This document shows positions 19,734 to 29,866 of a stretch of DNA of 64,000 nt, piece after piece. The position numbers and the translations under genes were made by a program. The notes under the pieces are model-generated. The model searched no databases and was not told the DNA's origin. It worked only from the letters and a program-made list of their open reading frames with translations. Location of the stretch: positions 1 to 64,000 of the forward strand of contig JAAUPE010000002.1 of assembly GCA_012034595.1 (NCBI GenBank), read 5' to 3'. Position 1 is the stretch's first letter; the number at the start of each line of letters is the position of its first letter. The stretch comes from Calothrix sp. CSU_2_0 (lineage in GTDB: Bacteria > Cyanobacteriota > Cyanobacteriia > Cyanobacteriales > Nostocaceae).

Positions 19734-19870
19734 ACTCCTGACTTTTATACTTCTGAATTCTGTACTCCTGACTTTTATACTCCTGAATTCTGTACTCCTG
19801 ACTTTTATACTCCTAAATTCTGTACTCCTGACTTTTATACTCCTGAATTCTGTACTCCTGAATTCTGACT
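19734..19870. repeat. 30-bp tandem repeat, four copies plus partial
   Basis: A 30-bp unit (ACTTTTATACTCCTGAATTC plus TGTACTCCTG) is repeated four times at 19741-19860 with one or two substitutions, with partial units at both ends. There are no unique spacers, so this is a minisatellite and not a CRISPR. It lies between two same-strand membrane protein genes. Confidence 0.95.
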
Positions 19871-19879
19871 TCTGCTGTA

Positions 19880-21073
19880 TTATTTGTATTGAGGATTTCG
19901 GAAGCGCAATAAAAGAACACCAACAATCACCATCCCCAATAAAATTGTCGCAAATTGATGCCACCAATTAGTTTGCAGCGCACCCAAATAATGGGAACCA
20001 ATGACAACAGCGTGAATAGCGGTAAAAATTAAAGCTGGAACCCCTAACAAATGAATTTTTCGCCAATACTTACCCAAATATTTTTGCATCGAATCAAAAC
20101 TAGTAAGTGCAGCAGGAGTCATTAACATCAACGCGATCGCACCAGTAGCCATTCCCCATTGAAACTGTGGAGGTAGAAACCAAAAAGCTTGTAAATTCCA
20201 TTGTAATGAATGCTCCAGCATGTGAAAAGTATGTGCGATCGCAAGTACATAAGCACCTACACCCAAAGCACGACGATAACGTAAAGGTGCAGCATAAAAA
20301 TCACTGATGGGACGGGCAATCAAAGCTAAAATTAAGCAAAATAATCCTGCATGACCCGTATAATCCACCATTGTGTCACCAGTCCGCAACAAGGCAATAG
20401 CTCCAATTACCAGTGTCACCCATCCACCCAAACGAAACAACTGGCTACGTCTATCTTTGCTGAGAAAAGAAGTCGATACACCAACCCCCAACATCATTGG
20501 TAAGGTTCCCAATCCAAAAGCTAGCATTGTCACCGCACCTTTGAATAAATCCCCAGTTTCCGCAGCTTTGATTTGAGCAGCATATAAAAATCCACAAGGC
20601 ATTAAACCCCATGTAATTCCTAGTAAAAAAGGTGTCCACCATTGAGATTTTAAGGAGAGTTTGACCATCCCCATATTCAAATTGTTATGCAAATTACTTT
20701 GTAATAACGGGTGTAAAAAAGGTACACGAGGTAATAACTCAGGATTAATTTGTCGCAAGCCAAACCAAATCAACAATAAACCCGTAAAAATTGCCATCCA
20801 ACGACGCAACTCACTACCTACACCAGCCATTTGCCCACTAGCGAGTAATACGGAACCGATTGCCCCAATTGCAGCACCAACTAGGGCATAGCTGAGGAGT
20901 CTACCGATATTTAATAATAAATGAAATTGTAATTGCTGCTGCCAGTTTTGTTGATTCGGGTTTGGTTTATTTTGCGACAAAGAAAAAGCTACACTTAAAG
21001 GACCACACATACCAACACAGTGTCCAAAGCTTCCTAAGAATCCCAGTGTAGTTATTAGCCAAAAATCAAGCAT
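19880..21073 (-). CDS. SafE-like (TauE/SafE superfamily) membrane protein with C-terminal haem-type helices
   Basis: The 397-residue polytopic protein has an N-terminal DsbD/UreH-like six-helix domain with the paired motifs GHCVGMCGP (about 17-25) and GLMPCGFLYAA. A C-terminal four- to five-helix domain carries histidines in AHTFHMLEH and AIHAVVIGSH, like ferric-reductase or cytochrome b-type helices. N-terminal domains of this kind are annotated as sulfite exporter TauE/SafE or cytochrome-biogenesis-like and are often linked to copper or redox transport. The fusion suggests electron transfer across the membrane, but the substrate is not evident. It is transcribed upstream of the small secreted protein. 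Confidence 0.82.
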   Translation of the reverse strand: MLDFWLITTLGFLGSFGHCVGMCGPLSVAFSLSQNKPNPNQQNWQQQLQFHLLLNIGRLLSYALVGAAIGAIGSVLLASGQMAGVGSELRRWMAIFTGLLLIWFGLRQINPELLPRVPFLHPLLQSNLHNNLNMGMVKLSLKSQWWTPFLLGITWGLMPCGFLYAAQIKAAETGDLFKGAVTMLAFGLGTLPMMLGVGVSTSFLSKDRRSQLFRLGGWVTLVIGAIALLRTGDTMVDYTGHAGLFCLILALIARPISDFYAAPLRYRRALGVGAYVLAIAHTFHMLEHSLQWNLQAFWFLPPQFQWGMATGAIALMLMTPAALTSFDSMQKYLGKYWRKIHLLGVPALIFTAIHAVVIGSHYLGALQTNWWHQFATILLGMVIVGVLLLRFRNPQYK

Positions 21074-21375
21074 ATTATAATTGAGAATTGGGAATTGGGA
21101 ATAGCGACACAGTTCGCGATCGCAGTCTACAATAATGATTGAAAAGTTTATATATAGCCTTTATTTTTACTGTTTACTGTTGCCAAATTACACTAAGTAA
21201 TTAAAATTATTAGGTATTTTGAAATACATAATTTTTAAAATATCTATAATTGTGAAATATTTATATAAATATTAATGGAACTTTAAGGTATTTTCTTGGT
21301 TCTGTCAAAAGACAATGTGTAAAAGTTATAGTGACTTATTGCGAAACTTAGAGAGTTTAGCTCAGAGTGGTTTAC

Positions 21376-22428
21376 ATGAAAAAGTGGATTTGGTTACTTG
21401 TATTAATTTTCGCTGCATTGTGTGTCGTGGGTAGTAAAAGTTTTCTCGAACAGCGATACCAGACATCGCAACCTGTTATCGCTCCAATCCGAATTGAAAA
21501 CCCGACAAATTCTTCTTCGACACAGCAAAAATTAGAAGCTGTGGTAAGCTCCCCACAAGTTTCCCGTGAGCGGTTATTAACCCATATCCAAAAATTGAAT
21601 TTCCAACGTTACACAGATGCCGAACGTCTTCGTTCTCGGAACTATATTACCAGCGAATTGAAAAAATACGGCTTCAAACCAAAACAACAATCCTTTAACG
21701 ATGGTGTTAATATTATTGCCGAACGTCCGGGAAGCGATCGCAATGCTGGAGCGATTTTAGTTGGAGCGCATTATGACACGGTTTTTCAGTCTCCTGGAGC
21801 TGATGATAATGGTACTGGTGTTGCAGTTGTCCTGGAGATTGCCCGTCTTTTCGGTTTGGAATCAACACCACGTACTCTCAAATTAGCTTTATTTGATAAA
21901 GAAGAAGCTGGATTAATCGGAAGTCAAGCATTTGCAACTAAAAAAAACCATGTGAAGGATTTACGTGGGGCTATTATTATGGATATGGTCGGCTATGCTT
22001 GCTATAATCCCGGTTGTCAGGATTACCCAACTGGTTTACCAATTAAACCACCTAGTGATAAAGGGGATTTTATTGCGGTAATTGGGGATACTGAGCATTT
22101 ACCACTTTTAAATTCATTCCAAATTTCGACTTCCCAACAGGATAATTTACCTGCTGTACTTACGGTTCCCATCCCACTAAAAGGGTTATTAACTCCCGAT
22201 ACTCTTCGCAGCGATCATGCACCTTTTTGGTATCAAGGTATAGGTGCAGTTCTTGTCACTGATACTGCTAATTTACGCACTCCTCACTATCATCAACCTA
22301 GTGATAAACCAAATAATATTGATAATAATTTCTTTACTGGTGTAGCACAAATTATAGTTAATGCTACCGATGGATTATTAAAAAGTAATTCTAGTTTGAT
22401 TACACCAGTATCAACAAATTCTCTTTGA
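21376..22428 (+). CDS. M28 family zinc aminopeptidase
   Basis: This 350-residue secreted peptidase has an N-terminal hydrophobic signal or anchor (about 3-20). Metal-site motifs are GAHYDTV (His and Asp), GADDNGTG, DKEEAGLIGSQAF (catalytic Glu pair), MDMVGY and a distal SDHAPFW with HYHQPSD. This is the standard M28 co-catalytic zinc arrangement, predicted to remove N-terminal residues from peptides outside the cytoplasmic membrane. ATG 21376 is preferred over a GTG at 21367, because MKKWIWLL makes a proper signal start. It is monocistronic, converging on the sigma factor gene. Confidence 0.88.
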   Translation: MKKWIWLLVLIFAALCVVGSKSFLEQRYQTSQPVIAPIRIENPTNSSSTQQKLEAVVSSPQVSRERLLTHIQKLNFQRYTDAERLRSRNYITSELKKYGFKPKQQSFNDGVNIIAERPGSDRNAGAILVGAHYDTVFQSPGADDNGTGVAVVLEIARLFGLESTPRTLKLALFDKEEAGLIGSQAFATKKNHVKDLRGAIIMDMVGYACYNPGCQDYPTGLPIKPPSDKGDFIAVIGDTEHLPLLNSFQISTSQQDNLPAVLTVPIPLKGLLTPDTLRSDHAPFWYQGIGAVLVTDTANLRTPHYHQPSDKPNNIDNNFFTGVAQIIVNATDGLLKSNSSLITPVSTNSL

Positions 22429-22458
22429 GATTATAATTACATCTAAATAACTCAATAA

Positions 22459-23046
22459 TTAATCCATATTATCTTCTCTTAGAAGTTTCTCCAGAAAAAT
22501 TTTCCGCAATATTGCTAATGCTCGTGAACCCCTCTTCCGCAATGTTGCTTCTGAGATATAAATATTTTCTTCTGCCAATTTCCTGACGATATCTTGCCAT
22601 GAAAGTTGTTGGTAAAAACGTAACATTACTAATCGCCTATCATCTGAATCTAACGCTTGTAATGCCTGATTTAGATACACATACAGTTCCCCGTCATCTA
22701 CTTCCTGGTAATTCTGTTCGTTACTTAAAATCAGTTCCAAATCTAATTTGGGACTGTCGATAATTCGATATTTATTTTGCTCCCGACTTAACTCATTAAT
22801 AATATTTAATCCAGTTTTACGCAACCAAGGAACAAGGTTATAAATTGTCTTATTCGATTTGACTGCTTTATCTAAACGTGATATGGCATCATTAAGAATG
22901 TCATCTGGTTCATATTTTCCTAGTAATCCATATTGTCGCAGACGCAAGCGATAAAAATGACGTAAAAGTGTCAGATATTTTTTATCTTTTAACTCTGGAA
23001 AACGCTCTTCGAGAGATTCCGCTTTGAGAGACTCTACTTGTGTCAT
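22459..23046 (-). CDS. Sigma-70 family RNA polymerase sigma factor (RpoE/ECF-like)
   Basis: The 195-residue protein has a region 2-like N-terminal part (about 20-90) and a region 4-like helix-turn-helix (about 125-185). The latter contains LDSDDRRLVMLRFYQQLSWQ and an SEATLRKRGSRALAILRK recognition helix. Length and layout match small alternative sigma factors. No anti-sigma gene is recognisable, but the 237-residue protein upstream on the same strand shares a VPWL(R/K)..TG..N segment with it and may be functionally linked. Confidence 0.8.
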   Translation of the reverse strand: MTQVESLKAESLEERFPELKDKKYLTLLRHFYRLRLRQYGLLGKYEPDDILNDAISRLDKAVKSNKTIYNLVPWLRKTGLNIINELSREQNKYRIIDSPKLDLELILSNEQNYQEVDDGELYVYLNQALQALDSDDRRLVMLRFYQQLSWQDIVRKLAEENIYISEATLRKRGSRALAILRKIFLEKLLREDNMD

Positions 23047-23464
23047 AGTCTAGATTCCAGCTGATAGTTAATTGATAACAATAAATGCCAAAATACTACT
23101 TTGCTTGGGTTTGATATCTATAACTTCGTTTAGTTGCAACAGTACTTTTGTCATCCTATGTTACCAATTTATGATTTCTCCCTTGATATGTGACATTTGT
23201 TTTTGTGAAGTAAATAATATTTCTTCTACTAGTGCTAATTGACACTCTTTGCCTCCTAGTTAATTCAACTCTAGGAGGCGAATAGCTATTATACTTACAA
23301 AGTAAATCACTTTACATGCGGAATTGAAATCTCCAACTATTGCAACAAACTTACATCTAAATACATCCTTTGTAACGATGAATGACTCGCTTTTGGCTGT
23401 TTAGCCATGACAAATAGTTTACCTCAACGGTTTTAAATTCTTATTAAGATAAGATAATTTACCT
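23047..23464. other. Intergenic region with an inverted repeat
   Basis: The spacer between the sigma factor and the 237-residue gene holds a 9-bp perfect inverted repeat GCCTCCTAG/CTAGGAGGC (23251-23259 and 23271-23279) without a T-run on either side. It might be an operator or part of a small repeat. No gene is visible. Confidence 0.55.
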
Positions 23465-24178
23465 TTACTTTAGGTCGAGGATTGTGTCTAAATATTTAGA
23501 ATATCGCTCAGACTTTTTGAGTTTTTTTAAATCTAAAGCTTCTAAATTTAGCACAGATGCTTGTTCGGTAAATTCCAAGTTTTCAACTAGTGTAGTATCA
23601 ATCCAACTTATCCATTCATCTAGTTGATTATCGATTTGTGCAAGTTCTAAAATAGCAAACATTCGCTTAGTTTCAATTTCATTAAGTGATGGTAGCGAAG
23701 AGAGACGAATATACTCTTTGATTAACCACAAAAGAGTGTCATCTATATCTTGTTCTTCTTCCCTTTGTACATCTTCATCATCTGTAAATTTTAATAATAT
23801 GTTCATGATTAGTGCTTTTTCTAGTTGCAAGTCTTGGTTCAAATACTTGAATACTGCGAACGTGTCAAATTTTTCTATTTCTAATTTTGCCAACAATGTT
23901 GTTGATGGTTCTGATTGGTTGTTTTCTGTTTGTTGATGATATTTTGCTAAATTTTGGTTTTCTTCTATAAATAAAAGATGCCAAATTGTTTCCAACTTTA
24001 CAAAAATTTTGTCTAATTGATGTTCTGTCAAATTACTGCCAGTAACTCGCTTTAGCCAAGGAACTATGTTTTGTTTTCCCTTGAATTTATCTAACTGAGG
24101 TGAGAGCGATACTCCTAAACCCTTCGGGCAGGCTTTGCCAACGGAGTCACTTCGCGATCGCGTAATTTCTTCACACAT
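23465..24178 (-). CDS. Hypothetical acidic helical protein (237 aa)
   Basis: I do not recognise this protein. It is mostly helical and acidic, with a DDEDVQREEEQDIDD stretch at about 140-155, and a KQNIVPWLKRVTGSN segment that resembles NLVPWLRKTGLN in the neighbouring sigma factor. The first 30 residues (RSRSDSVGKACPKGLGVSLS) are encoded by a dispersed palindrome-type repeat (24112-24165), so the native start may be further downstream. It could regulate the sigma factor, but this rests only on position and the shared segment. Confidence 0.6.
   Translation of the reverse strand: MCEEITRSRSDSVGKACPKGLGVSLSPQLDKFKGKQNIVPWLKRVTGSNLTEHQLDKIFVKLETIWHLLFIEENQNLAKYHQQTENNQSEPSTTLLAKLEIEKFDTFAVFKYLNQDLQLEKALIMNILLKFTDDEDVQREEEQDIDDTLLWLIKEYIRLSSLPSLNEIETKRMFAILELAQIDNQLDEWISWIDTTLVENLEFTEQASVLNLEALDLKKLKKSERYSKYLDTILDLK
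24112..24165. repeat. Dispersed repeat at the 5' end of the 237-aa gene
   Basis: The segment with CCCTTCGGGCAGGCTTTGCC and ACGGAGTCACTTCGCGATCG is of a type scattered through filamentous cyanobacterial genomes. It includes short stems CCCTTCGGG and a HIP1-like site. It contributes about 18 codons to the host gene. Confidence 0.6.
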
Positions 24179-24829
24179 TTGAGATAACTATTACATAACT
24201 CTTCGTTTGTTAATGATTTTATGCATGGAGATGTGACCTAAATTTTATATAAAGTTTATTCAAAGTAAAAATAAATTTCTATTGAAGGAGTCAAAAGCAA
24301 ATTTATTAAACATGATTAGAGAACAAAGGTATTCGATAAGGATTATAAATCTCTAATATTAAGTAAAAAATCTAATTGACTTGAAATATTTTCACAGCTT
24401 TTCCCAAAAAATATTTATGTCAATCTCAAAACTAATTTTCTCTAAGTATAAATACTATTTAAATTGATATTGTTAAGGTTCTATGAATTTAGTCTTTAAT
24501 GTTGTATTTTTATATAGCAAATATTTCCAGAATATGAGCGGTAGGAAAAAGTAGTATTTTAGATATTTGATTTTAAAGGCAAAGGAGAAAAGAATAATAT
24601 AAAAATATATATATTTGTTTAGTTGATTAAGTGGAATTTTCACAGAATTGGGATATTCTCCCAGCAAATACCATTTAGTAATTAAAAATAATGAAGAGTT
24701 ATCCCGCAGCAATCCATAATCAGATTGTTAATACTCCCTTTGGCTTCTGTAATAACCCCAAGCAAACAAGGTATGATCTAACCCAGCACTAAAATTAGCC
24801 ACCAACTTTAGCCATAATTTTTCAGACTG
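24179..24829. other. AT-rich intergenic region, no supported gene
   Basis: This 650-base spacer between divergent genes is strongly AT-rich. A minus-strand open frame of 79 codons at 24473-24712 is low-complexity and hydrophobic with no start context, so I do not call it. Promoters for both flanking genes should lie here, but no clear boxes are seen. Confidence 0.6.
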
Positions 24830-26002
24830 ATGCCAGAAACTCTTCTTAATCCCCCCACTGTTAAACCTCAAATTCCTCATTTTTCTTCCGGTCCATGCGC
24901 GAAAAGACCAGGTTGGTCTGTATCTAATTTGTCTGATGCCTGCGTAGGTCGCTCGCACCGTTCGGCGGCTGGAAAGGCAAAATTGATAGAAGTTATTGAA
25001 CTGTCTAAAAAAATTCTGGGTATACCCGCAAACTACCGTTTGGGAATAGTTCCAGCTTCCGATACTGGGGCTGTGGAAATGGCGATGTGGTCCCTACTCG
25101 GTAAGCTACCCGTTGATATCTTGGCATGGGAAAGCTTTGGTCAAGAATGGGTGACAGATGTTACTAGCGAGTTGAAACTGTCCGATGTTAACTTGATGAA
25201 AGCAGGTTATGGTGCTTTACCTGACCTCAACCAAGTTGATTTTAGCCATGATGTTGTCTTTTTGTGGAATGGAACCACTTCCGGGGTACGAGTTCCCAAT
25301 GGTGATTGGATTCCAGATAACCGGGAAGGTTTAACGATTTGCGATGGGACTTCAGCAGTGTTCGCAATGGATGTACCTTGGGAAAAGCTTGATGTTGTCA
25401 CCTATTCATGGCAAAAGGTGCTTGGTGGAGAAGCTCAACACGGTGTTGTTGTACTGTCTCCCCGTGCTGTGGAGCGTTTGGAAACCTATCAACCTCCTCG
25501 TCCTTTGCCAAAGTTATTCCGGATGACGAGTAAAGGTAAGCTTATCGAAGGGATTTTCAAAGGTGACACGATTAATACTCCGTCGATGTTGTGTGTTGAA
25601 GATGCTTTGGATGGGTTGAAATGGGCAGAAAGTATTGGTGGACTTGCGGGATTAATTAACCGTAGTGAAGCTAATTTGGCAGCATTAGTAAAATGGGTTG
25701 AAAAGAGTGATTGGGCTGCGTTTTTGGCAGAATCTACGGAAACCCGCTCTTGTACTTCGATTTGTTTGAAGATTGTTGATGGGTGGTTTGTGGGTTTGAG
25801 TTCGGATAAACAAGCTGATTTTGCCAAGAAATTAGCAAAGTTGCTGGAAAAGCAGGATGTTGCTTTTGATATTGCTGCTTATCGTTCTGCTCCTCCGGGT
25901 TTGCGGATTTGGGGTGGTGCAACGGTGGAAACGGCTGATATTGAAGCGTTGCTTCCTTGGTTAGATTGGGCTTTTGCTTGTGTGAAGGATGAAATGAGAT
26001 GA
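24830..26002 (+). CDS. serC: Phosphoserine aminotransferase
   Basis: This PLP enzyme converts 3-phosphohydroxypyruvate and glutamate to phosphoserine in serine biosynthesis. The 390-residue protein resembles the Methanosarcina-type class-V family. Segments include [13 protein letters not shown] near the N-terminus, [26 protein letters not shown], and the PLP lysine K196 in [14 protein letters not shown]. Length is normal. It is a single gene with a long AT-rich upstream region and no downstream partner. Confidence 0.9.
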   Translation: MPETLLNPPTVKPQIPHFSSGPCAKRPGWSVSNLSDACVGRSHRSAAGKAKLIEVIELSKKILGIPANYRLGIVPASDTGAVEMAMWSLLGKLPVDILAWESFGQEWVTDVTSELKLSDVNLMKAGYGALPDLNQVDFSHDVVFLWNGTTSGVRVPNGDWIPDNREGLTICDGTSAVFAMDVPWEKLDVVTYSWQKVLGGEAQHGVVVLSPRAVERLETYQPPRPLPKLFRMTSKGKLIEGIFKGDTINTPSMLCVEDALDGLKWAESIGGLAGLINRSEANLAALVKWVEKSDWAAFLAESTETRSCTSICLKIVDGWFVGLSSDKQADFAKKLAKLLEKQDVAFDIAAYRSAPPGLRIWGGATVETADIEALLPWLDWAFACVKDEMR

Positions 26003-26253
26003 AATAAAATATAATATGTTTCGATCGCGCAGAGAAGAGCAGAAAAGATAAGAAGATTGGGTGTTGCTTGTCTCTAGATTTTTTTATGCTGTTTGCGCGA
26101 TCGCTCTTTGGGGAAAACTTTTTCGTTTACTGATTATTAGGTTGTAAAAAAATTACCTTAACAGGGGTAATTCTACCAATTTCATTGTGATTAGTAAAAA
26201 TACTGTGCCTACCGCACCTATCATTTTATTTTTTGGCTCTAAACTATCAGAAG

Positions 26254-27044
26254 CTATCTCAAGCCCTGATTATACAGTTCGAGAACCTTTTGCCAAGCAT
26301 CAATTGCAGCTTCTCTATTTAAACTTGGATGCTGGGCAAAAAATGGGTACTTGTCGATGAAAAATCCACCGAAAAAACCATGTACTGCATCGTATCGAAA
26401 TACACGATGATTGATTTGATGTTTCTGTAACTCTGCCTCAATTTTTTGATTTTCTTCCTGGGAAACGAATATATCTCTCGTAGCAAAAAAAGCATAAATA
26501 GTACCTTTGATTTTCTTTGTTCGATTCAATGTTGGTATTTCTTCTCCATAAGAACTCGTGGTAATTCCACCACCATAAAATGAAGCTGTAGCTTTAATAT
26601 CGGGTAAAGTTGCAGCCATATAAGCTACATGACCACCAAAACAAAAACCAATACAGCCAATAGAATCATTTTTTACATTTGGTAAAGTTTTGAGATAGGT
26701 AATTGTCGCGTGAATATCGCTAAATATTTCCCAATATTTTACTTGTTGATAGTATTCCAAACCAAGTTGATAAGCTTCTGGACTATAGCCAATATCTTTT
26801 TCGCTAAATCCAAATTCAAACCGGGGGCAATACGTTGATACATCGCAGGTGCTATAGCTACGTATCCCTGTTGTGCAATTAATTCGGTAATATCTCGAAT
26901 ATTTTCATTTACCCCAAATATTTCTTGGAAAACAATAACTGCACCAAAGATTCCTTTTTTTGCTGGTTGTGCGAGGTAAGCATCAATGAGTAAATCATTA
27001 TTAGGTATTTTGACTTTTGCTGTACTAATTTCAATATTTTTCAT
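26254..27044 (-). CDS. Dienelactone hydrolase family protein, apparent frameshift
   Basis: Two adjoining minus-strand frames (27044-26739 and 26760-26254) together make one alpha/beta-hydrolase of about 263 residues. The first part has VIVFQEIFGVNENIRD and GYVAIAPAMYQR. The second has the nucleophile motif GFCFGGH, the acid in FFATRDIF and the His in DAVHGFFGGF. At 26818-26820 one A seems missing; adding it restores a continuous APGFEFGFSEKDIGYSPEAYQ-like passage. The enzyme family hydrolyses dienelactones and related esters. It may be a real pseudogene or a sequencing error. The AraC regulator lies just upstream on the same strand. Confidence 0.8.
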
Positions 27045-27146
27045 TTGTATGTTTCCACCTTTTATCGCTGCACTTTTTAATCCTGCCCATAGCTTAGAAA
27101 ATTTACAGTTGCTGAATCTAGAAAAAAATTGCGGTTTCTTATTAAA

Positions 27147-28055
27147 TTATTGCGATCGCTCTCGCAATAATTGTTTTGGCGTAACACCAACAATTCGTTT
27201 AAAATATTGAGTCAGATGACTTTGGTCACAAAAACCAACCCTGACGGCAATCTCAGCAATACTAAGTTCGCTGTGGTGCAATAAAAACTTTGCTTTTTCA
27301 ATCCGACGCAGCAAGATATACTGATGAGGTGTGACACCCATACTTTGTTTAAATAAACGTAAAAAGTGATAGGGGCTAATTTGTGCGATCGCAGCAAGCT
27401 CAATTAAGTTTAAATCTTGATGTAGATGTTCATTAATATACTCTTTCACCTGTTGCAATTTGAGAGTAGATAATCCATCTCCATAGCTAGAAAGTTTGGG
27501 TTTTATAGTGCAATATTTCCGTAATAGATGAATTGCTAATGTTGTTTTTAGGCTATCAATTAGTAAATTTCCACCGATTTGATTCAACTCTAATTCATCT
27601 CTCAAGGTTGAGAAAATACCCTGTATCAGTAAGTCTTGCTCGGACATAAACCGAGGAATTAATTGAATGCGATCGCCATCGATAAAATCTTCACCGACTT
27701 GTTTGAGAAGTGCAGGTTCAATTGCTAAAATCGTAAACTCCGATTCCACATTCCAATTGCAGCGATGGGAAATGCCAGCAGGGATAATTGCAATGTCTCC
27801 CAGTTCCCGTCTTTCTTCGCTACAAGTTCCATCTAGCCATCTTTCCCCCACTGAGTTACCAACTTGACCATAAGCAATAGTGTGCCATGTATGTTGATGT
27901 TCGACTACTTCAAAGGCAGGTTGGTGGTGGTGTTCAAAATGGATATTGTTCCAACAACCAAAGCTAGAAAGGGTAGGGGGATTAGGTACAAACCCATTTG
28001 ATGCATGTTCTTGGCTGTAATCCAGAAGTTGGGGATTTGGTTTTTGTATTTTCAT
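27147..28055 (-). CDS. AraC family transcriptional regulator
   Basis: The 302-residue protein has an N-terminal cupin-like effector domain (about 40-150, with HHHQPAFEVVEHQHTWH) and a C-terminal double helix-turn-helix (about 200-300). The latter shows LIELAAIAQISPYHFLRLFK and IAEIAVRVGFCDQSHLTQYF, both standard for AraC/XylS. It ends 102 bases before the dienelactone hydrolase on the same strand and probably controls it or is co-transcribed with it. The effector is unknown. Confidence 0.9.
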   Translation of the reverse strand: MKIQKPNPQLLDYSQEHASNGFVPNPPTLSSFGCWNNIHFEHHHQPAFEVVEHQHTWHTIAYGQVGNSVGERWLDGTCSEERRELGDIAIIPAGISHRCNWNVESEFTILAIEPALLKQVGEDFIDGDRIQLIPRFMSEQDLLIQGIFSTLRDELELNQIGGNLLIDSLKTTLAIHLLRKYCTIKPKLSSYGDGLSTLKLQQVKEYINEHLHQDLNLIELAAIAQISPYHFLRLFKQSMGVTPHQYILLRRIEKAKFLLHHSELSIAEIAVRVGFCDQSHLTQYFKRIVGVTPKQLLRERSQ

Positions 28056-28130
28056 CGTTACCTAACTCCACAAATTTTAAACGCGATCGCAATTAATCTT
28101 TAGACGAGGCTATCGCATTTTCAAATCCCG

Positions 28131-28188
28131 TGCGATATTCCTCCGGCATTAAGCTCCGTTTACGACGTTACATATCGAGATGCGATCG
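28131..28188. repeat. TGCGATATTCC palindromic repeat, intergenic copy
   Basis: It shares GGCATTAAGCTCCG(C/T)TTA and TGCGATA ends with 8763-8799 and 60209-60245, extended by a HIP1 site. It lies upstream of the AraC gene. Confidence 0.7.
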
Positions 28189-28218
28189 CTGATTTTGAGA
28201 TGGCAAACAGTATGTTTT

Positions 28219-28554
28219 CTAACGAGGTTTTTTGGATGGAATGGAGTCAGGTAATTTATATCCTGGAGCGCGAAAATCAAAAGAGCGAGGTGTTTCTTTA
28301 TCAGTCGGTTTGCGGTAATTTCGAGCATTCTTTGGTTGTTTTTTTAATCGAGCATTCTGTCGATGCTTTGGTGTACGTTTGGGACGTTTCCTGGTACGGT
28401 GGTTGGATGAACGATTGTAGGGAAACTCTTTGAAAATACTAGGACGAGGATTGGTTTGTGCTAATACTGGGATACTAATTAAAAAGCTGATATTAGTGGC
28501 TACTGCTAAAACAGCTAACTGTTTGAGCAAAGTTATGCGGTTGAATAAATTCAT
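28219..28554 (-). CDS. Small secreted basic hypothetical protein
   Basis: This 111-residue product starts with a signal peptide (about 1-33, LAVLAVATNISFLISIPVLAQ) followed by a very basic, low-complexity mature part rich in Arg, Lys and Pro (RTRKRPKRTPKHRQNARLKK). No domain is recognisable. The signal peptide and codon structure support a real gene. It might bind the cell wall or nucleic acid, but this is unproven. Confidence 0.6.
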   Translation of the reverse strand: MNLFNRITLLKQLAVLAVATNISFLISIPVLAQTNPRPSIFKEFPYNRSSNHRTRKRPKRTPKHRQNARLKKQPKNARNYRKPTDKETPRSFDFRAPGYKLPDSIPSKKPR

Positions 28555-28674
28555 GGCTAACTTAACCTTGATTGGTGCATTGCAATTAATCGTAATTCAT
28601 TACAGCTTAAATAAAGCACAAAGAAAAAGATTTGAGCGAAGAAAAATCAGTATGTAATGTCCATGCTTTCACTT

Positions 28675-29019
28675 TCATCTCAATTGCAGCCAAGAAATAC
28701 TAATAAACAGAACTGCAAACAACGAATGTACAATAATTACTAGTATATTTGTAATGCTATAAACAGAACTATAAATTTGAGAAAAGGCTGCTAAAGTATG
28801 GAAAATAGATAAAGCGATTAATCCTGGTTTCAGTGCGTTTTTATCGGTCAATTCCAACATTAAAAAACTCAAAGTCCCCAAAGCCAAAGCACCGCATCCA
28901 ATTATCCGTAGTAAAGAAATCGATAAGGCGTTATCTTTTATAAGTAGAGTCGGAGATAACAAAAATATCAGACCGATTCCTATTTCAAAAATAGTATTAC
29001 TAATTAATAATATCCGCAT
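28675..29019 (-). CDS. Small four-helix membrane protein
   Basis: The 114-residue protein has four hydrophobic helices (about 5-25, 35-55, 66-85, 90-110) and short loops. It resembles small conserved DoxX-like or unnamed membrane proteins but no motif decides. It stands alone on the minus strand. Confidence 0.6.
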   Translation of the reverse strand: MRILLISNTIFEIGIGLIFLLSPTLLIKDNALSISLLRIIGCGALALGTLSFLMLELTDKNALKPGLIALSIFHTLAAFSQIYSSVYSITNILVIIVHSLFAVLFISISWLQLR

Positions 29020-29325
29020 AAATATAACTTAGGGATTTGGATTAAGTAAAGTGAATTAAGTAAAGTTCGCTCACTTTTGCTACTGTTAGCATAGCGTAAC
29101 GTACCATTCTAAGTTACATCAGAAATGTAGATTTTTAAATTTTCCTTCCTCAACATTAAAAAACAGTCACAAAATTATTGAAAATCAAGCGATCGCAATT
29201 TTATTATTTTGGTTAATTAAACAACAATTTATATTAAGTTTTACTTATGAAGTAGTGTAGCTAAAACCAATTTATGCTTACAATCAACAAATTAGAATCA
29301 TTACAGACAACAATGTACTAAAATC

Positions 29326-29866
29326 ATGAATCAATTTACATCAACTTTGTTGTTAGCAGGTTTTTTTGTATCGAATTCACTTGTATCTTCGTCATCACTG
29401 GCAGCTACTCCGGGAATTGATTTATTAAAAGAAAATACAATCAAATCTTTCCTACAAAAAGCAAACAATCCCACAACATCACTACACAAAAAATTAGTGG
29501 AACTCAATCTCACAGATGGCAGGAATAGTAACGGAATATTTCCCAAAACATTAACTATAAAAGATATTCAAGCTATTTTGATTACTGGACAAGACCAATT
29601 TGGAAGTTATTGTTCTGCCCTTCCCGGTAAAGCTACACACTTTCAATGTTCTAATGGTGTTTCCGAAACTTACTTAATTTTGATTCCATCTAAAATTGGT
29701 GTTCACAAAGCTGTGGAATATCAAAAATTTCAATTTATTGTGGAAGCGTCAAAAAAAAGTCGATTGGAAAAAGGACGAAAAGGATAAAGAATATGACCGT
29801 AAAGAGTCAATTAAAATTAGCGAACCAATTCAAATATCGATTGAAAAAATAGTTTCAGATAAGTAG
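29326..29866 (+). CDS. Secreted hypothetical protein, possible frameshift near the C-terminus
   Basis: The open frame as written (29326-29787, 153 aa) has a signal peptide ending near SSLA and a small domain with TVKDIQ-like and GSYCSALPGKATHFQCSNG segments, the two Cys probably forming a disulfide. At 29751-29758 there is a run of eight A. Dropping one A extends the frame with VDWKKDEKDKEYDRKE to a stop at 29864-29866, which looks more protein-like than the 8-residue tail RLEKGRKG. So the longer product is plausible. Function unknown. Confidence 0.6.

Noticed and set aside
19734-19870. Possible CRISPR array
   Set aside because: The 30-bp units are contiguous tandem copies without unique spacers, and no cas genes are near.
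24473-24712. Small minus-strand gene in the spacer before serC
   Set aside because: Low-complexity AT-driven frame without ribosome binding site or recognisable domain.
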